DNA of 64,000 nucleotides from Xanthomonas sacchari (lineage in GTDB: Bacteria > Pseudomonadota > Gammaproteobacteria > Xanthomonadales > Xanthomonadaceae), in NCBI RefSeq assembly GCF_024266585.1, contig NZ_CP100647.1, positions 1 through 64,000 on the forward strand, written 5' to 3'. This document shows, in pieces, positions 46,778 through 55,443 of the stretch. Below the pieces are notes generated by a model. It ran no database searches. It was given only the letters and a program-made list of their open reading frames with translations, and was not told the origin of the DNA. Every line of letters begins with the position of its first letter. Position 1 is the stretch's first letter. The position numbers and the translations under genes are program-made.

Positions 46778-47769
46778 GCGGTACCGACCGCCTCGATGCG
46801 CATGGCGGCGCCGCGCCACACTCCGTACGTGCCACGTGCCGCACGCGCGAGCGCTGGCGCGTCCTGCGCCGCCTCGCCTACCTGGGGTTCCTGGCACTGG
46901 TCGCGGTGCTGCTGGCGCGCGCCGCGCGTGCGGTCGACTGGGCCGGGGTCGGCACCACCCTGGCTGGCTACGGCGCCGACACCCTGGCCGCGGCGGCCGG
47001 GCTGAGCGTAGCCAGCTACCTGCTGTACGCCTGCTACGACCTGGCCGCGCGCCGTTACACCGCGCATGCGGCGGCGACACCCCGGACGATGGCGATCGCG
47101 ATGATCGCCTACGCCTTGAGCCTGAACGTCGGCGCGCTGATCGGCGGCACCGGGATCCGTTATCGGCTGTACGCGCGGGCCGGATTGCGCCTGGGCGCGA
47201 TCAGCCGCGTGGTCGGCTTCGCCATCGCCACCAACTGGATGGGCTATCTGCTGCTGACCGGCGTGTTGCTGGCCAGTGGCCGCCTGCGCACGCCGGCGCA
47301 GTGGCCACTGAGCGGCGCGGCGCTGCCATGGATCGGCGCGGCGATGCTGGCCGCCGTGCTGGCGTATCTGATCGGTTGCCAGCGCGCGCATGGCCGTACG
47401 CTGCAGGTGCGCGGCCATGTCCTGCACCTGCCGCCGTTGCCGCTGACCCTCCTGCAACTGGGCCTGGGCGCCGGCAACTGGGCGCTGATGGGCGCCCTGC
47501 TGTACGTGCTGATGCCAGCCGGGGTGGACTACGTCGCGGTGCTCGGCGCGCTGCTGGCCGCAGCCGTGGCCACCGCCATCGCGCACGTACCGGCCGGCAT
47601 CGGCGTGATGGAAGCGGTGGTGCTGCCGCTGCTCGGCGCACAGGCGCCGCAGTCGGCGCTGCTGGCCGCGCTGCTGGCCTACCGTGCGTTCTATTATCTC
47701 GGCCCGCTGCTGCTGGCCGGCGCTGGCTACGCCATGCTGGAGGCGCGGCAGCGCCGCGGCGTGGATTAG
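46774..47769 (+). CDS. YbhN/UPF0104 family membrane protein
   Basis: Protein of 331 residues with about eight helices of the lysylphosphatidylglycerol-synthase transmembrane family, including YALSLNVGALIGGTGIRYRL and AHVPAGIGVMEAVVLPLLGA, two strongly conserved blocks. The aminoacyltransferase domain of MprF is absent, as in YbhN. Family members may move lipids across the membrane. It is co-translated with the YbhP-like gene. Confidence 0.88.
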   Translation: MSGTDRLDAHGGAAPHSVRATCRTRERWRVLRRLAYLGFLALVAVLLARAARAVDWAGVGTTLAGYGADTLAAAAGLSVASYLLYACYDLAARRYTAHAAATPRTMAIAMIAYALSLNVGALIGGTGIRYRLYARAGLRLGAISRVVGFAIATNWMGYLLLTGVLLASGRLRTPAQWPLSGAALPWIGAAMLAAVLAYLIGCQRAHGRTLQVRGHVLHLPPLPLTLLQLGLGAGNWALMGALLYVLMPAGVDYVAVLGALLAAAVATAIAHVPAGIGVMEAVVLPLLGAQAPQSALLAALLAYRAFYYLGPLLLAGAGYAMLEARQRRGVD

Positions 47770-47809
47770 CGGCGCCGCAGCCGTGGCTGGGGCACGCCGC
47801 CAGCGGCGC

Positions 47810-50011
47810 TCATAGCACCGTCAGGTTCGCGTACGCCATCACCAGCCACTTGGCGCCGGCCTCGTCGAACTGCACCTGCACGCGGGCGTGGGCGCCGCTG
47901 CCTTCGTAGTCGATGACCACGCCGCCGCCGAACTTGGGGTGCTGCACGTTGGCGCCGAGCTTGATCGCCGGCGCCTCGATCACGCTGTGCCCCATGCTGC
48001 GCGGTGCGCCCAGCGAGGCGCTGCGCGAGACCTGCACCTTCGGCCGCACTTCGTGCAGCAACTCGCGCGGGATCTCGCGCAGGAAGCGCGAGGGCACGTT
48101 GTAGTTGTCCTGGCCGTGGATGCGCCGCGACTCGGCGTAGCTCAGCACCAGCTTGTGGCGGGCGCGGGTGATGCCGACGTAGGCCAGGCGCCGCTCTTCC
48201 TCCAGGCGCCCGCTCTCTTCCAGCGAACGCGCGCTGGGGAACAGGCCGTCTTCCATGCCGGCCAGGAACACGATCGGGAATTCCAGGCCCTTGGCCGAGT
48301 GCAGGGTCATCAACTGCACGCCCTCCTCGCCGGCCTGGGCCTGGCCTTCGCCGGCCTCCAGCGAGGCGTAGGCCAGGAACGCGACCAGTTCGGTCATCGC
48401 CTGGCGGCCTTCGTCGGCGTCCTCGTCGCCGTCGGCGCGGACGAAGCGCGAAGCCACCGACACCAGTTCGTCGAGGTTGTCGGTGCGCGATTCCGAATCC
48501 AGTCCGCCGCGGCTCTCCTTGCTCCAGTGCTCGCGCAGGGTGGAGCGCGCCAGCACCTGGTCGATCTGTTCGGGCAGCGGCAGCCCGGCCACTTCCGCGG
48601 CCAGCTGCTCGATCAGGCCGAGGAACTGGCCCAGCGCGTTGCGCGCGCGCGCGGCCAGTTCGCCGCCCTGCTGCGCGGCCTGTTGCGCCGCGGCCCACAG
48701 CGACAGCGACTGCGCGCGCGCCAGGCGCCGCACCTCGTCCAGGGTGCGGTCGCCGATGCCGCGCGCCGGCGTGTTCACCGCGCGCTCGAACGCCGCATCG
48801 TCGGCGCGGTTGGCGACCAGGCGCAGGTAGGCCAGGGTGTCCTTGATTTCGGCGCGCTCGAAGAAGCGCATGCCGCCGTAGACCCGGTACGGCACCTGTT
48901 CGGCGATCAGCGCCTCTTCGAACGCGCGCGACTGCGCGTTGCTGCGGTAGAGCACCGCCGCCTCGCTGTAGCTGCCGCCGTCGCGCACCCACTGGCGCAC
49001 CCGCTCGACCACGTAGCGCGCTTCGTCCACCTCGTTGTAGGCGGCATACAGGTCGATCGGCTCGCCGTCGCCCGAATCGGTCCACAGCTGCTTGCCGATG
49101 CGGTCGGGGTTGTGCGCGATCACCGCGTTGGCGGCGTTGAGGATGTTGGCGCTGGAGCGGTAGTTCTGCTCCAGGCGGATGGTCTGCGCGCTGGGGAAAT
49201 CGGTGAGGAAGCGCTGTACGTTCTCGACCTTGGCGCCGCGCCAGCCGTAGATCGCCTGGTCGTCGTCGCCGACCACGAACACGTGGCCGCTGTCGCCGGC
49301 GAGCACGCGCACGAACGCGTACTGGATGGCGTTGGTGTCCTGGAATTCGTCGACCAGGATCTCGCCGAAGCGGGCGCGGTAGTGCGCCAGCAACGCCGGG
49401 GTATCGCGCAGCAGTTCGTGCGCGCGCAGCAGCAGTTCGGCGAAGTCGACCAGGCCGGCGCGGTCGCAACGCTCCTGGTACAGCGCGTAGGCGTTGCGCA
49501 GGGTGGTCACCCACTCGTCGCGCGGCTCCGGCTGGATGTGCTGCGCGCGGCGGCCCTCGTCCTTCTGCTGGTTGATCCACCACACGATCTGCTTGGGCGG
49601 GAACTTGCCCTCGTCCAGCTCCATCTGCTGCACCACGCGCTTGACCAGCCGCAGCTGGTCGTCGGCGTCGAGCACCTGGAAGCTTTCGGGCAGTTTCGCG
49701 TCCTGCCAGTGCAGGCGCAGCAGGCGGTGCGCCAGGCCGTGGAAGGTGCCGATCCACATGCCGCGGCTGCCGTTGCGCAACTGCAGGTCGGCGCGGTGGC
49801 GCATCTCGCCCGCGGCCTTGTTGGTGAAGGTGACCGCCAGAATGCCGTGCACCGGCACGCCATGCACCTGGTGCAACCAGGCGATGCGATGGGTGAGCAC
49901 GCGCGTCTTGCCGGAGCCGGCGCCGGCCAGGACCAGGTAATGGCCGGGCGCTGCGGAAACGGCCTCGCGCTGGGCGGGGTTCAGATCGTCGAGCAAATGG
50001 GAGACATCCAC
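47810..50011 (-). CDS. uvrD: DNA helicase II (UvrD)
   Basis: Protein of 733 residues. Superfamily 1 helicase motifs are complete: Q motif LNPAQREAV, Walker A AGAGSGKTRVLTHR, FTNKAA, DEFQDTN (II), GDDDQAIYGWRGA (III), LEQNYRSS (IV), LMTLHSAKGLEFP (V) and YVGITRAR (VI). The C-terminal tail has a Tudor-like RNA-polymerase-binding motif (VQHPKFGGGVVIDYEGSGAH). UvrD unwinds DNA in mismatch and nucleotide-excision repair. The reading starts at GTG 50011; the nearby ATG codons are in another frame. Confidence 0.97.
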   Translation of the reverse strand: MDVSHLLDDLNPAQREAVSAAPGHYLVLAGAGSGKTRVLTHRIAWLHQVHGVPVHGILAVTFTNKAAGEMRHRADLQLRNGSRGMWIGTFHGLAHRLLRLHWQDAKLPESFQVLDADDQLRLVKRVVQQMELDEGKFPPKQIVWWINQQKDEGRRAQHIQPEPRDEWVTTLRNAYALYQERCDRAGLVDFAELLLRAHELLRDTPALLAHYRARFGEILVDEFQDTNAIQYAFVRVLAGDSGHVFVVGDDDQAIYGWRGAKVENVQRFLTDFPSAQTIRLEQNYRSSANILNAANAVIAHNPDRIGKQLWTDSGDGEPIDLYAAYNEVDEARYVVERVRQWVRDGGSYSEAAVLYRSNAQSRAFEEALIAEQVPYRVYGGMRFFERAEIKDTLAYLRLVANRADDAAFERAVNTPARGIGDRTLDEVRRLARAQSLSLWAAAQQAAQQGGELAARARNALGQFLGLIEQLAAEVAGLPLPEQIDQVLARSTLREHWSKESRGGLDSESRTDNLDELVSVASRFVRADGDEDADEGRQAMTELVAFLAYASLEAGEGQAQAGEEGVQLMTLHSAKGLEFPIVFLAGMEDGLFPSARSLEESGRLEEERRLAYVGITRARHKLVLSYAESRRIHGQDNYNVPSRFLREIPRELLHEVRPKVQVSRSASLGAPRSMGHSVIEAPAIKLGANVQHPKFGGGVVIDYEGSGAHARVQVQFDEAGAKWLVMAYANLTVL

Positions 50012-50081
50012 CGCCGCATTTTAACCGCTGCGGCGGCGCAGCGGCTGCGACAGCGCGCGCCGCGCGGCACGCGGCGCGGCC

Positions 50082-50963
50082 TCACGCGGCGCGGAACAGC
50101 CGTTCGGCGAGGAAATCCACGAACACGCGCAGCTTCGGCGACAGTTGCCGGCGCGACGGCCACACCACGAAGAACGTGCCGCCGTCGGCCATGTGCGTCT
50201 CCAGCAGCGCCTGCAGGCGGCCGTCGGCCAGCGCGTCCCGGGCCAGGAACGCCGGCATGCAGGCGATGCCCATGCCGGCGATCGCCGCCGCGCGCACCGC
50301 CTCCATGTTGTTGCAGGTGAGCACTGCCGGCGGCAGCGGCGCCGGTTCCGCCAGCGGCCAGTCCTGCGGCTTGCCGGTGCCGGGAACGCGGAACAGCAGG
50401 CCATCGTGCGCGGCCAGTTCCACCGGGGTCTGCGGCACGCCGCGGCGGCGCAGGTAGTCCGGCGCGGCGCACAGGCAGAAACGGAACGGCCCCAGGCGCC
50501 GCGCCAGCAGCCGCGAGTCGGCCTGCACGCCGCTGCGGATCACCGCGTCCAGGCCGTGTTCGAGCAGGTCGACCACGCGGTCGTCGAAGTCCAGGTCCAG
50601 CTCCACCTCCGGATAGCGCTGGCGGAACTCCGGCAACAGCGGCACCAGGAAGCGGTAGCCGATGGTCGGCAAGCCGACCCGCAGCCGCCCGCGCGGTGCC
50701 TGCCGGGTCTGCGCCAGCGCATCCTCGGCCTCGCGCAGGTCGGCCAGCACGCGCTGGCAATGCTCCAGGAACAGCGCGCCCTCGGCGGTCAGCGCGATGC
50801 GCCGGGTGGTCCGCTGCAGCAGGCGCACGCCGAGCTCGCGCTCCAGCGCGGCCACGCTCTTGCCCACCGCCGAGGCCGAGAGGCCGAGCACGCGGCCGGC
50901 GCCGACGAAACTGCGCTGCTCGGCGGCACGGACGAAGGCAACGATGCCGGTGAGGCGGTCCAT
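50082..50963 (-). CDS. LysR-family transcriptional regulator
   Basis: Protein of 293 residues. Residues 1-60 form the winged helix-turn-helix (GIVAFVRAAEQRSFVGAGRV and KSVAALERELGVRLLQRTTR), and the rest the effector-binding domain. It is divergent from the MFS transporter gene with 115 bp between, the usual arrangement for a LysR regulator controlling its neighbour. The inducer is unknown. Confidence 0.92.
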   Translation of the reverse strand: MDRLTGIVAFVRAAEQRSFVGAGRVLGLSASAVGKSVAALERELGVRLLQRTTRRIALTAEGALFLEHCQRVLADLREAEDALAQTRQAPRGRLRVGLPTIGYRFLVPLLPEFRQRYPEVELDLDFDDRVVDLLEHGLDAVIRSGVQADSRLLARRLGPFRFCLCAAPDYLRRRGVPQTPVELAAHDGLLFRVPGTGKPQDWPLAEPAPLPPAVLTCNNMEAVRAAAIAGMGIACMPAFLARDALADGRLQALLETHMADGGTFFVVWPSRRQLSPKLRVFVDFLAERLFRAA

Positions 50964-51078
50964 GTCGCGATATTAGAGCGTTTTATTCCGTGAAGTCCGG
51001 AGAATCGCGGCCTTTTTCGGAGATTGCGGCCTGTGTATCTCTAGTGGCGTCCCGCTATCCGCCGCAAGAGCCGCTCCG

Positions 51079-52596
51079 ATGATCTCCCGTTCGACCTCCC
51101 GCTCCACGCCCCTGCCACGCCGTGGCGCCGCGCTGGCCGCGGTGTGCCTGGCCGCCCTGGCGCTGCCGCTGAACTTCTCCGGCGGCGCCGTCGCCACCCC
51201 GGCGATCGGCGCGGCCCTGGGCGGCAGTGCGCTGGCCCTGGCCTGGATCACCAACGCCTTCATGCTCAGCTTCGGCAGCCTGCTGCTGGCCGCCGGCGCG
51301 CTCGCCGATCGGCGCGGACGCCGCCGGGTGTTCCTCGGCGGACTGGCGCTGTTCGTCCTGGCGAGCCTGGGCGTGGCCGTGGCCGGCTCGGTCGTGGCGA
51401 TCGACCTGTGGCGGGCGCTGCAGGGCGTCGGGGCCGCCGCCGCGCTCGCCGCCGGCACCGCGGCGCTGGCGCAGCTGTACGCCGGCGCGGCGCGCACCCG
51501 CGCGTTCAGCCTGCTCGGCACCACCTTCGGCACCGGCCTGGCGTTCGGCCCGCTGGCCGCCGGTGCGCTGAGCGAGCGGCTGGGCTGGCGCGCGATCTTC
51601 TTCGGCGTGGCCGCGGTCGCGGCGCTGGCGTGGGGACTGGCCGCACGCTGGCTGCCGGCATCGCGCGACCCGGCCGCCGGACCGCCCGACCGCGCCGGCG
51701 CGCTGTGCTTCAGCGCGGCGCTGGCGCTGTTCACCGCCGGCCTGATCCAGGGACCGCACAGCGGCTGGGGCAGCGCCGCCACGCTGGCCCTGCTCGGTGC
51801 CGCGGCGATGCTGCTGCTGGTCTTCGTGCGGATCGAACGACGCCACCGCCACCCGCTGCTGGAGCTGCGCCTGTTCCGCTACCGGCGCTTCGTCGGCGTG
51901 CAATTGCTGCCGGTCGCCACCTGCACCAGCTACGTGGTGCTGCTGGTGCTGCTGCCGCTGCGCATGATCGGCGTGGATGGCACGCCCGCCGCCCGCGCCG
52001 GCCTGACCTTGTTGGCGCTGTCGGCGCCGATGCTGCTGGTACCGAGCCTGGCCGCCGCACTGGCGCAGCGCATCGCCCCGGCCTGGCTGTCCGCGGCCGG
52101 ATTGGCCGCGGCCGCGGCCGGCCTGTGCTGGCTCGGCGCGCGGCCACCGGCGCAGGCGCTGCCGGCGCTGCTGGTGATCGGCGCCGGCACCGCCCTGCCC
52201 TGGGGCCTGATGGATGCGCTGTCGGTCAGCGTGGTGCCGCCGGAACGCGCCGGCATGGCCGCCGGCCTGTTCGGCACCTTGCGTGTGGCCGGCGAAGGCA
52301 TCGCCCTGGCCGGCGTGGCGGCCCTGCTCGCGGCGTTGCTGCAGGTGCGACTGGCCGCGATCGCGCCGCTGCTGCCGCACGCGGCCCTGGCGGAAACCGC
52401 GCAGCGGCTGGTCGCCGGCGATCTGGCGGCATCCACGCAGGAGGGCGCACTGTCCGCGGTACAACTGCGCTTGGCCTACGCCGCGGCGTTCGGCACGCTG
52501 ACCCGGGTGCTGGCGGCGATCACCGCGCTGGCCGCGATCGCGATCTGCGTGCTGCTCGGGCGCACGCCGCAGGACGCGGTGGAGGGGGGCCCCTGA
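51079..52596 (+). CDS. MFS drug exporter, DHA2 (14-helix) type
   Basis: Protein of 505 residues with motif A GALADRRGRRRVFLGG after the second helix and motif C-like GTTFGTGLAFGPLAAGALSE, typical of proton-coupled drug efflux proteins of the EmrB/QacA (DHA2) group with fourteen helices. It is probably induced by the divergent LysR regulator. The substrate is unknown. A REP split by an IS110 element begins about 20 bp after its stop codon. Confidence 0.9.
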   Translation: MISRSTSRSTPLPRRGAALAAVCLAALALPLNFSGGAVATPAIGAALGGSALALAWITNAFMLSFGSLLLAAGALADRRGRRRVFLGGLALFVLASLGVAVAGSVVAIDLWRALQGVGAAAALAAGTAALAQLYAGAARTRAFSLLGTTFGTGLAFGPLAAGALSERLGWRAIFFGVAAVAALAWGLAARWLPASRDPAAGPPDRAGALCFSAALALFTAGLIQGPHSGWGSAATLALLGAAAMLLLVFVRIERRHRHPLLELRLFRYRRFVGVQLLPVATCTSYVVLLVLLPLRMIGVDGTPAARAGLTLLALSAPMLLVPSLAAALAQRIAPAWLSAAGLAAAAAGLCWLGARPPAQALPALLVIGAGTALPWGLMDALSVSVVPPERAGMAAGLFGTLRVAGEGIALAGVAALLAALLQVRLAAIAPLLPHAALAETAQRLVAGDLAASTQEGALSAVQLRLAYAAAFGTLTRVLAAITALAAIAICVLLGRTPQDAVEGGP

Positions 52597-52616
52597 TCGC
52601 GCTGGAAGACCCGCCT

Positions 52617-52676
52617 GTAGGACCGGCAATGCCCGTCGCGGCTAGCAACGAAGCGAAGGTCCTGTCCCTGTAGGAG
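52617..52676. repeat. REP half, left of the IS110 element
   Basis: GTAGGACCGGCAATGCCCGT starts a REP-like unit, and a second head, GTAGGAG, ends at 52676 exactly at the element boundary. The matching remainder AGCGGCTTCAGCCGCGAC starts at 53823 on the other side. Together they rebuild the GTAGGAGCGGCTTC sequence found intact at 21264 and 34980. Confidence 0.8.
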
Positions 52677-52683
52677 TCAACTG

Positions 52684-53607
52684 TCATGCCCCAGCGATAA
52701 CCGGAGGGGCGTACGGTGCCTGATCGCGCGCGATGGCATTGAGCCAGCGCAGGAACTTGTGCATGCAGGCGACGATGGCGACCTTGGCCGGCTTGCCGGC
52801 CGCGCGCAAGCGCGCGTAGGTGTTGGCCAAGGGGGATTTGGCGCGGATGCTGGCCCAGGTGGCCATGTACAGCACGCCTCGCACGTCGGCACGGCCGCCT
52901 TTGATGCGACGTTGGCCTTTCCAGCAGCCGCTGTCGTGATTGAACGGGGCCAGCCCGACCAGGGCGGCGAGCTTGCGTGGCGGCAGCGTGCCCAGCTCTG
53001 GCAACCGCGCGGCCAGGACCGCGCGCAGGATCGTGCCGAGCCCAGGCACCTTGGGCAAGCTCGAGCAGGTCTTGCCCTGCTGCTCGATCTCCTGCGTCAA
53101 TGTCTGGATCTGCTGGTTCAGCAGGGCGACCACCTCTCGGCAGCGGCGTTGCACCTTGGCGCTGGTGATGTGCTCCAGGCGCCGCCGATGGGCATCGCGC
53201 TGGCCCACCAGGGTGGCGCGTAGGTCCAGCAGTTCGCGCAGGGACTGAAGATGCTCGGGCACCACGGTCGTGGGCGTGGCCGGGATGTGCTGGGCGGCGA
53301 TGGCCAGCAGGCGCGCGTCCAGGGCGTCGGTCTTGGCCTGCAGGCCCAAGGCTTGGGCTAGCTTGCGCGGACGATCGGCGGCCATCCGCACTGCCGGCAG
53401 GTCCGCCTCTCGGAGTACCTGCAGCACGGCATGTTCGTAGCCGCCACTGGCTTCCAGCACGATCCGCTCGCAGCCCAGCGCCGCCAGGCGTTGGGCCAGC
53501 GCACGCTGCCCCTGTGGCGTATTGGGTTGGGTCCAGGCCTGCTCGTCCGGCAGGACATGAATGACCAGTTCGGCCTTGGATACATCGATCCCGACATAGC
53601 GCCGCAT
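52684..53607 (-). CDS. IS110-family DEDD transposase (recombinase)
   Basis: Protein of 307 residues starting MRRYVGIDVSKAELVIHVL. The RuvC-like DEDD residues are visible in GIDVSK, VLEASGGYE and KTDALDARLLA, and the C-terminal Transposase_20 domain in GCWKGQRRIKGGRADVRG, which carries the catalytic-serine region (RADVRGVLYMATWA). Full length and without internal stops, so the element may be active. A longer upstream reading would run into the non-coding end that encodes the presumed bridge RNA. Confidence 0.95.
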   Translation of the reverse strand: MRRYVGIDVSKAELVIHVLPDEQAWTQPNTPQGQRALAQRLAALGCERIVLEASGGYEHAVLQVLREADLPAVRMAADRPRKLAQALGLQAKTDALDARLLAIAAQHIPATPTTVVPEHLQSLRELLDLRATLVGQRDAHRRRLEHITSAKVQRRCREVVALLNQQIQTLTQEIEQQGKTCSSLPKVPGLGTILRAVLAARLPELGTLPPRKLAALVGLAPFNHDSGCWKGQRRIKGGRADVRGVLYMATWASIRAKSPLANTYARLRAAGKPAKVAIVACMHKFLRWLNAIARDQAPYAPPVIAGA

Positions 53608-53822
53608 AGACGTTCTCCGCAGTAGACTCAGGAACGAGAGCACTCCTGCCGATGCCCATGCTTGTGGAGTTCGAGCTCGCGACTCGGGCAACTGTTCGGG
53701 CTGATGAGGCAGGAGATACGGGGTGCGGCGGCGCTGACTCCTACTCGTGCTTGCTGGCACTGCGGCTAAACGGCCTGCCGCACTCCGCTCTCACCTATAA
53801 CGATAGACCCTCATTTGACACA
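53608..53822 (-). ncRNA. Candidate bridge RNA in the upstream non-coding end of the IS110 element
   Basis: In IS621 and other IS110-group elements the non-coding end upstream of the recombinase encodes a bridge RNA with a target-binding and a donor-binding loop. On the transposase strand this region contains GTAGGAGTCA (53744-53735), identical to the junction at 52670-52679, and ACAGTTG (53695-53689), identical to the element's downstream end (complement of 52678-52684). These are the kinds of guide matches expected for target and donor loops. The boundaries and the fold of the RNA are not determined here. Confidence 0.6.
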
Positions 53823-53880
53823 AGCGGCTTCAGCCGCGACGGGCGTGACCGAAATTCCGGGTCGCGGCTACGCCGCGCGC
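53823..53880. repeat. REP half, right of the IS110 element
   Basis: AGCGGCTTCAGCCGCGAC followed by GGGCGTGACC and GGTCGCGGCTACGCCGCG. It continues the REP that begins at 52617 and is interrupted by the IS110 element. Confidence 0.8.
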
Positions 53881-53907
53881 AACCGCGGCCGGCATGCGCC
53901 GCGGCGC

Positions 53908-55332
53908 TCAATGCACGGCGGCGACCGGCAGATCCAACGCCAGCAGCGCCTGCGCGGTCTGCTGCGCCTGCACCCGCAGTTCGGGGATCGCCAGGCTTTC
54001 CCACAGGCTGCCGATGCGCAGGCTGCCGAGCACGCGGATGCGCGGGGTGGCGCGGCCGTCGGCATCCAGCAGCGCGCCATCGGCGGCGCTGGCCACGCCG
54101 ATGCCGTGCGGGCCGGGCTGCGCGTGGCCGCAGCCGAGCACCTGGTGCAGCAGCGGATTGCGCATGGTCTGCGCGCGCAGCTCGACGCCGGTGGCGTTGA
54201 TCACGCAGTGCGCGTCGAGCTGCAGCGGCGCGCCGTCGGCGCCCATGCCGTTGACCTGCACGCAGGCGCCCACCGGGAACACCGTGTCCAGCCGCGCGCG
54301 GTGCAGGCGCAACTGGCCGACCCGGCGCATCGCCTGCAGTTGCGCGAACACGGAGGCGGCGATGCGGTGCCGGTGCACGTCCCAGTAGCGCACCACGTGA
54401 CGCAGGAAGCGGCGCTGCTCGACGACCGACAGCGACTGCCACAGCGCCTGGCTCAGCGGTCGCACCCGGTCCATCACGCTCTGCCAGGGCCGGCCCTGCG
54501 CCTGCGCCACGGCGGCGTGGCGGCGCAGCGCGTGCAGACGCTGGCGCAGCGACATCGCCAGCAACGCCTGCGCATCGAACTCGGCCGGCGCGCCATGCGC
54601 GGCGTGCGGCAACGGCAGCAAGGCATGCCGCGAGACCACGTGCACCGGGCCGCGGTGCGCGTTCGCCAGCAGGGTCAGCACGCTGTCGGCCATGCTCAGG
54701 CCGGAGCCGACGATGCACACCGTCGCCTCGCGTGGAATCGCTTGCAGCTGCGCGTAGTCCCAGGCCTCGATCCGCGACGGCGCGTCGAGACTGGGGGCAC
54801 CCCGCGCCGGCAGCGGACGCAGGCTGTTGCCCAGCGCCAGCACGGTGGCGCCGGCATGTAGCCGGCCGCCATCGTGCAACTGCAGGAGCTGCCCGCCTGT
54901 CGGCTGCGGATGCAGCGCCAGCACGCGCGCCTGGCGCCATTGCAGGCGCGCCGGCCCGGCGGCCTGCGCCTGCAGCAGACGCGCGCGCAGGTAGGCGGCG
55001 TAATGGCGGCGTTGCACGTAGGCCTCGGCCAGCGCCGCGCGCGACAGCTGCGGATACAGCGCCTGCTGCTGCAGCCAGTCGAGGAAATCGTCGGGCGCCT
55101 CGACGAAGGCGCTCATGCGCCCGCCGGTCACGTTCAACAGATGCTCGGCGCAAGGCGTCGCATAGGCCACGCCCTGCGCCAGCGCCGGCTGCGATTCGAT
55201 CAATTGCACGCGCAGCGCGGTGCCGGCCTGGCGCAGCAGTTGCAACGCGACCAGCACGCCGGCCGCGCCGCCGCCGACGATGGCGATGTCGCAGTCGTCC
55301 TCGGCCGGTTCGCTGGGCACAAGCTCATTCAT
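53908..55332 (-). CDS. FAD/NAD(P)-binding oxidoreductase-like protein
   Basis: Protein of 474 residues starting MNELVPSEPAEDDCDIAIVG. It has an N-terminal Rossmann motif IAIVGGGAAGVLVALQLL and a second, GSGLSMADSVLTLL, in the middle, with a C-terminal INATGVELRAQT region, as in the NAD_binding_9 family (PF13454). The substrate is unknown; some members act on hydroxylated siderophore or amine precursors. It stands alone between the IS110-split REP and the cardiolipin synthase gene. Confidence 0.82.
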   Translation of the reverse strand: MNELVPSEPAEDDCDIAIVGGGAAGVLVALQLLRQAGTALRVQLIESQPALAQGVAYATPCAEHLLNVTGGRMSAFVEAPDDFLDWLQQQALYPQLSRAALAEAYVQRRHYAAYLRARLLQAQAAGPARLQWRQARVLALHPQPTGGQLLQLHDGGRLHAGATVLALGNSLRPLPARGAPSLDAPSRIEAWDYAQLQAIPREATVCIVGSGLSMADSVLTLLANAHRGPVHVVSRHALLPLPHAAHGAPAEFDAQALLAMSLRQRLHALRRHAAVAQAQGRPWQSVMDRVRPLSQALWQSLSVVEQRRFLRHVVRYWDVHRHRIAASVFAQLQAMRRVGQLRLHRARLDTVFPVGACVQVNGMGADGAPLQLDAHCVINATGVELRAQTMRNPLLHQVLGCGHAQPGPHGIGVASAADGALLDADGRATPRIRVLGSLRIGSLWESLAIPELRVQAQQTAQALLALDLPVAAVH

Positions 55333-55443
55333 GCCGCGATTGTAAGGGAAGCCCCGACCGGCCCGGCCGGTGGCTGAGAACCGTGGTGCATGTGCCGGCA
55401 CCGATCGCGCATGAGCGCGTCATGCGCCTGTCATCGGCGTGCG

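Larger units (their letters stand above)
52675..53822 (-). mobile_element. IS110-family insertion sequence, inserted in a REP
   Basis: About 1.15 kb including one transposase gene. Junctions, read on the transposase strand, are GAAGCCGCT/TGTGTCAAATG on the upstream side and CAGTTGACT/CCTAC on the downstream side. CT is thus present at both ends and would be the 2-bp core shared with the target GAAGCCGCTCCTAC. No terminal inverted repeats are seen, as usual for IS110. The downstream end is only about 7 bp past the transposase stop, whereas the upstream non-coding end is about 215 bp, the IS110-group (not IS1111-group) layout. Confidence 0.85.

Noticed and set aside
52684-53760. Longer transposase start at 53760
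   Set aside because: It would run through the non-coding end of the element; MRRYVGIDVSK is the family N-terminus.
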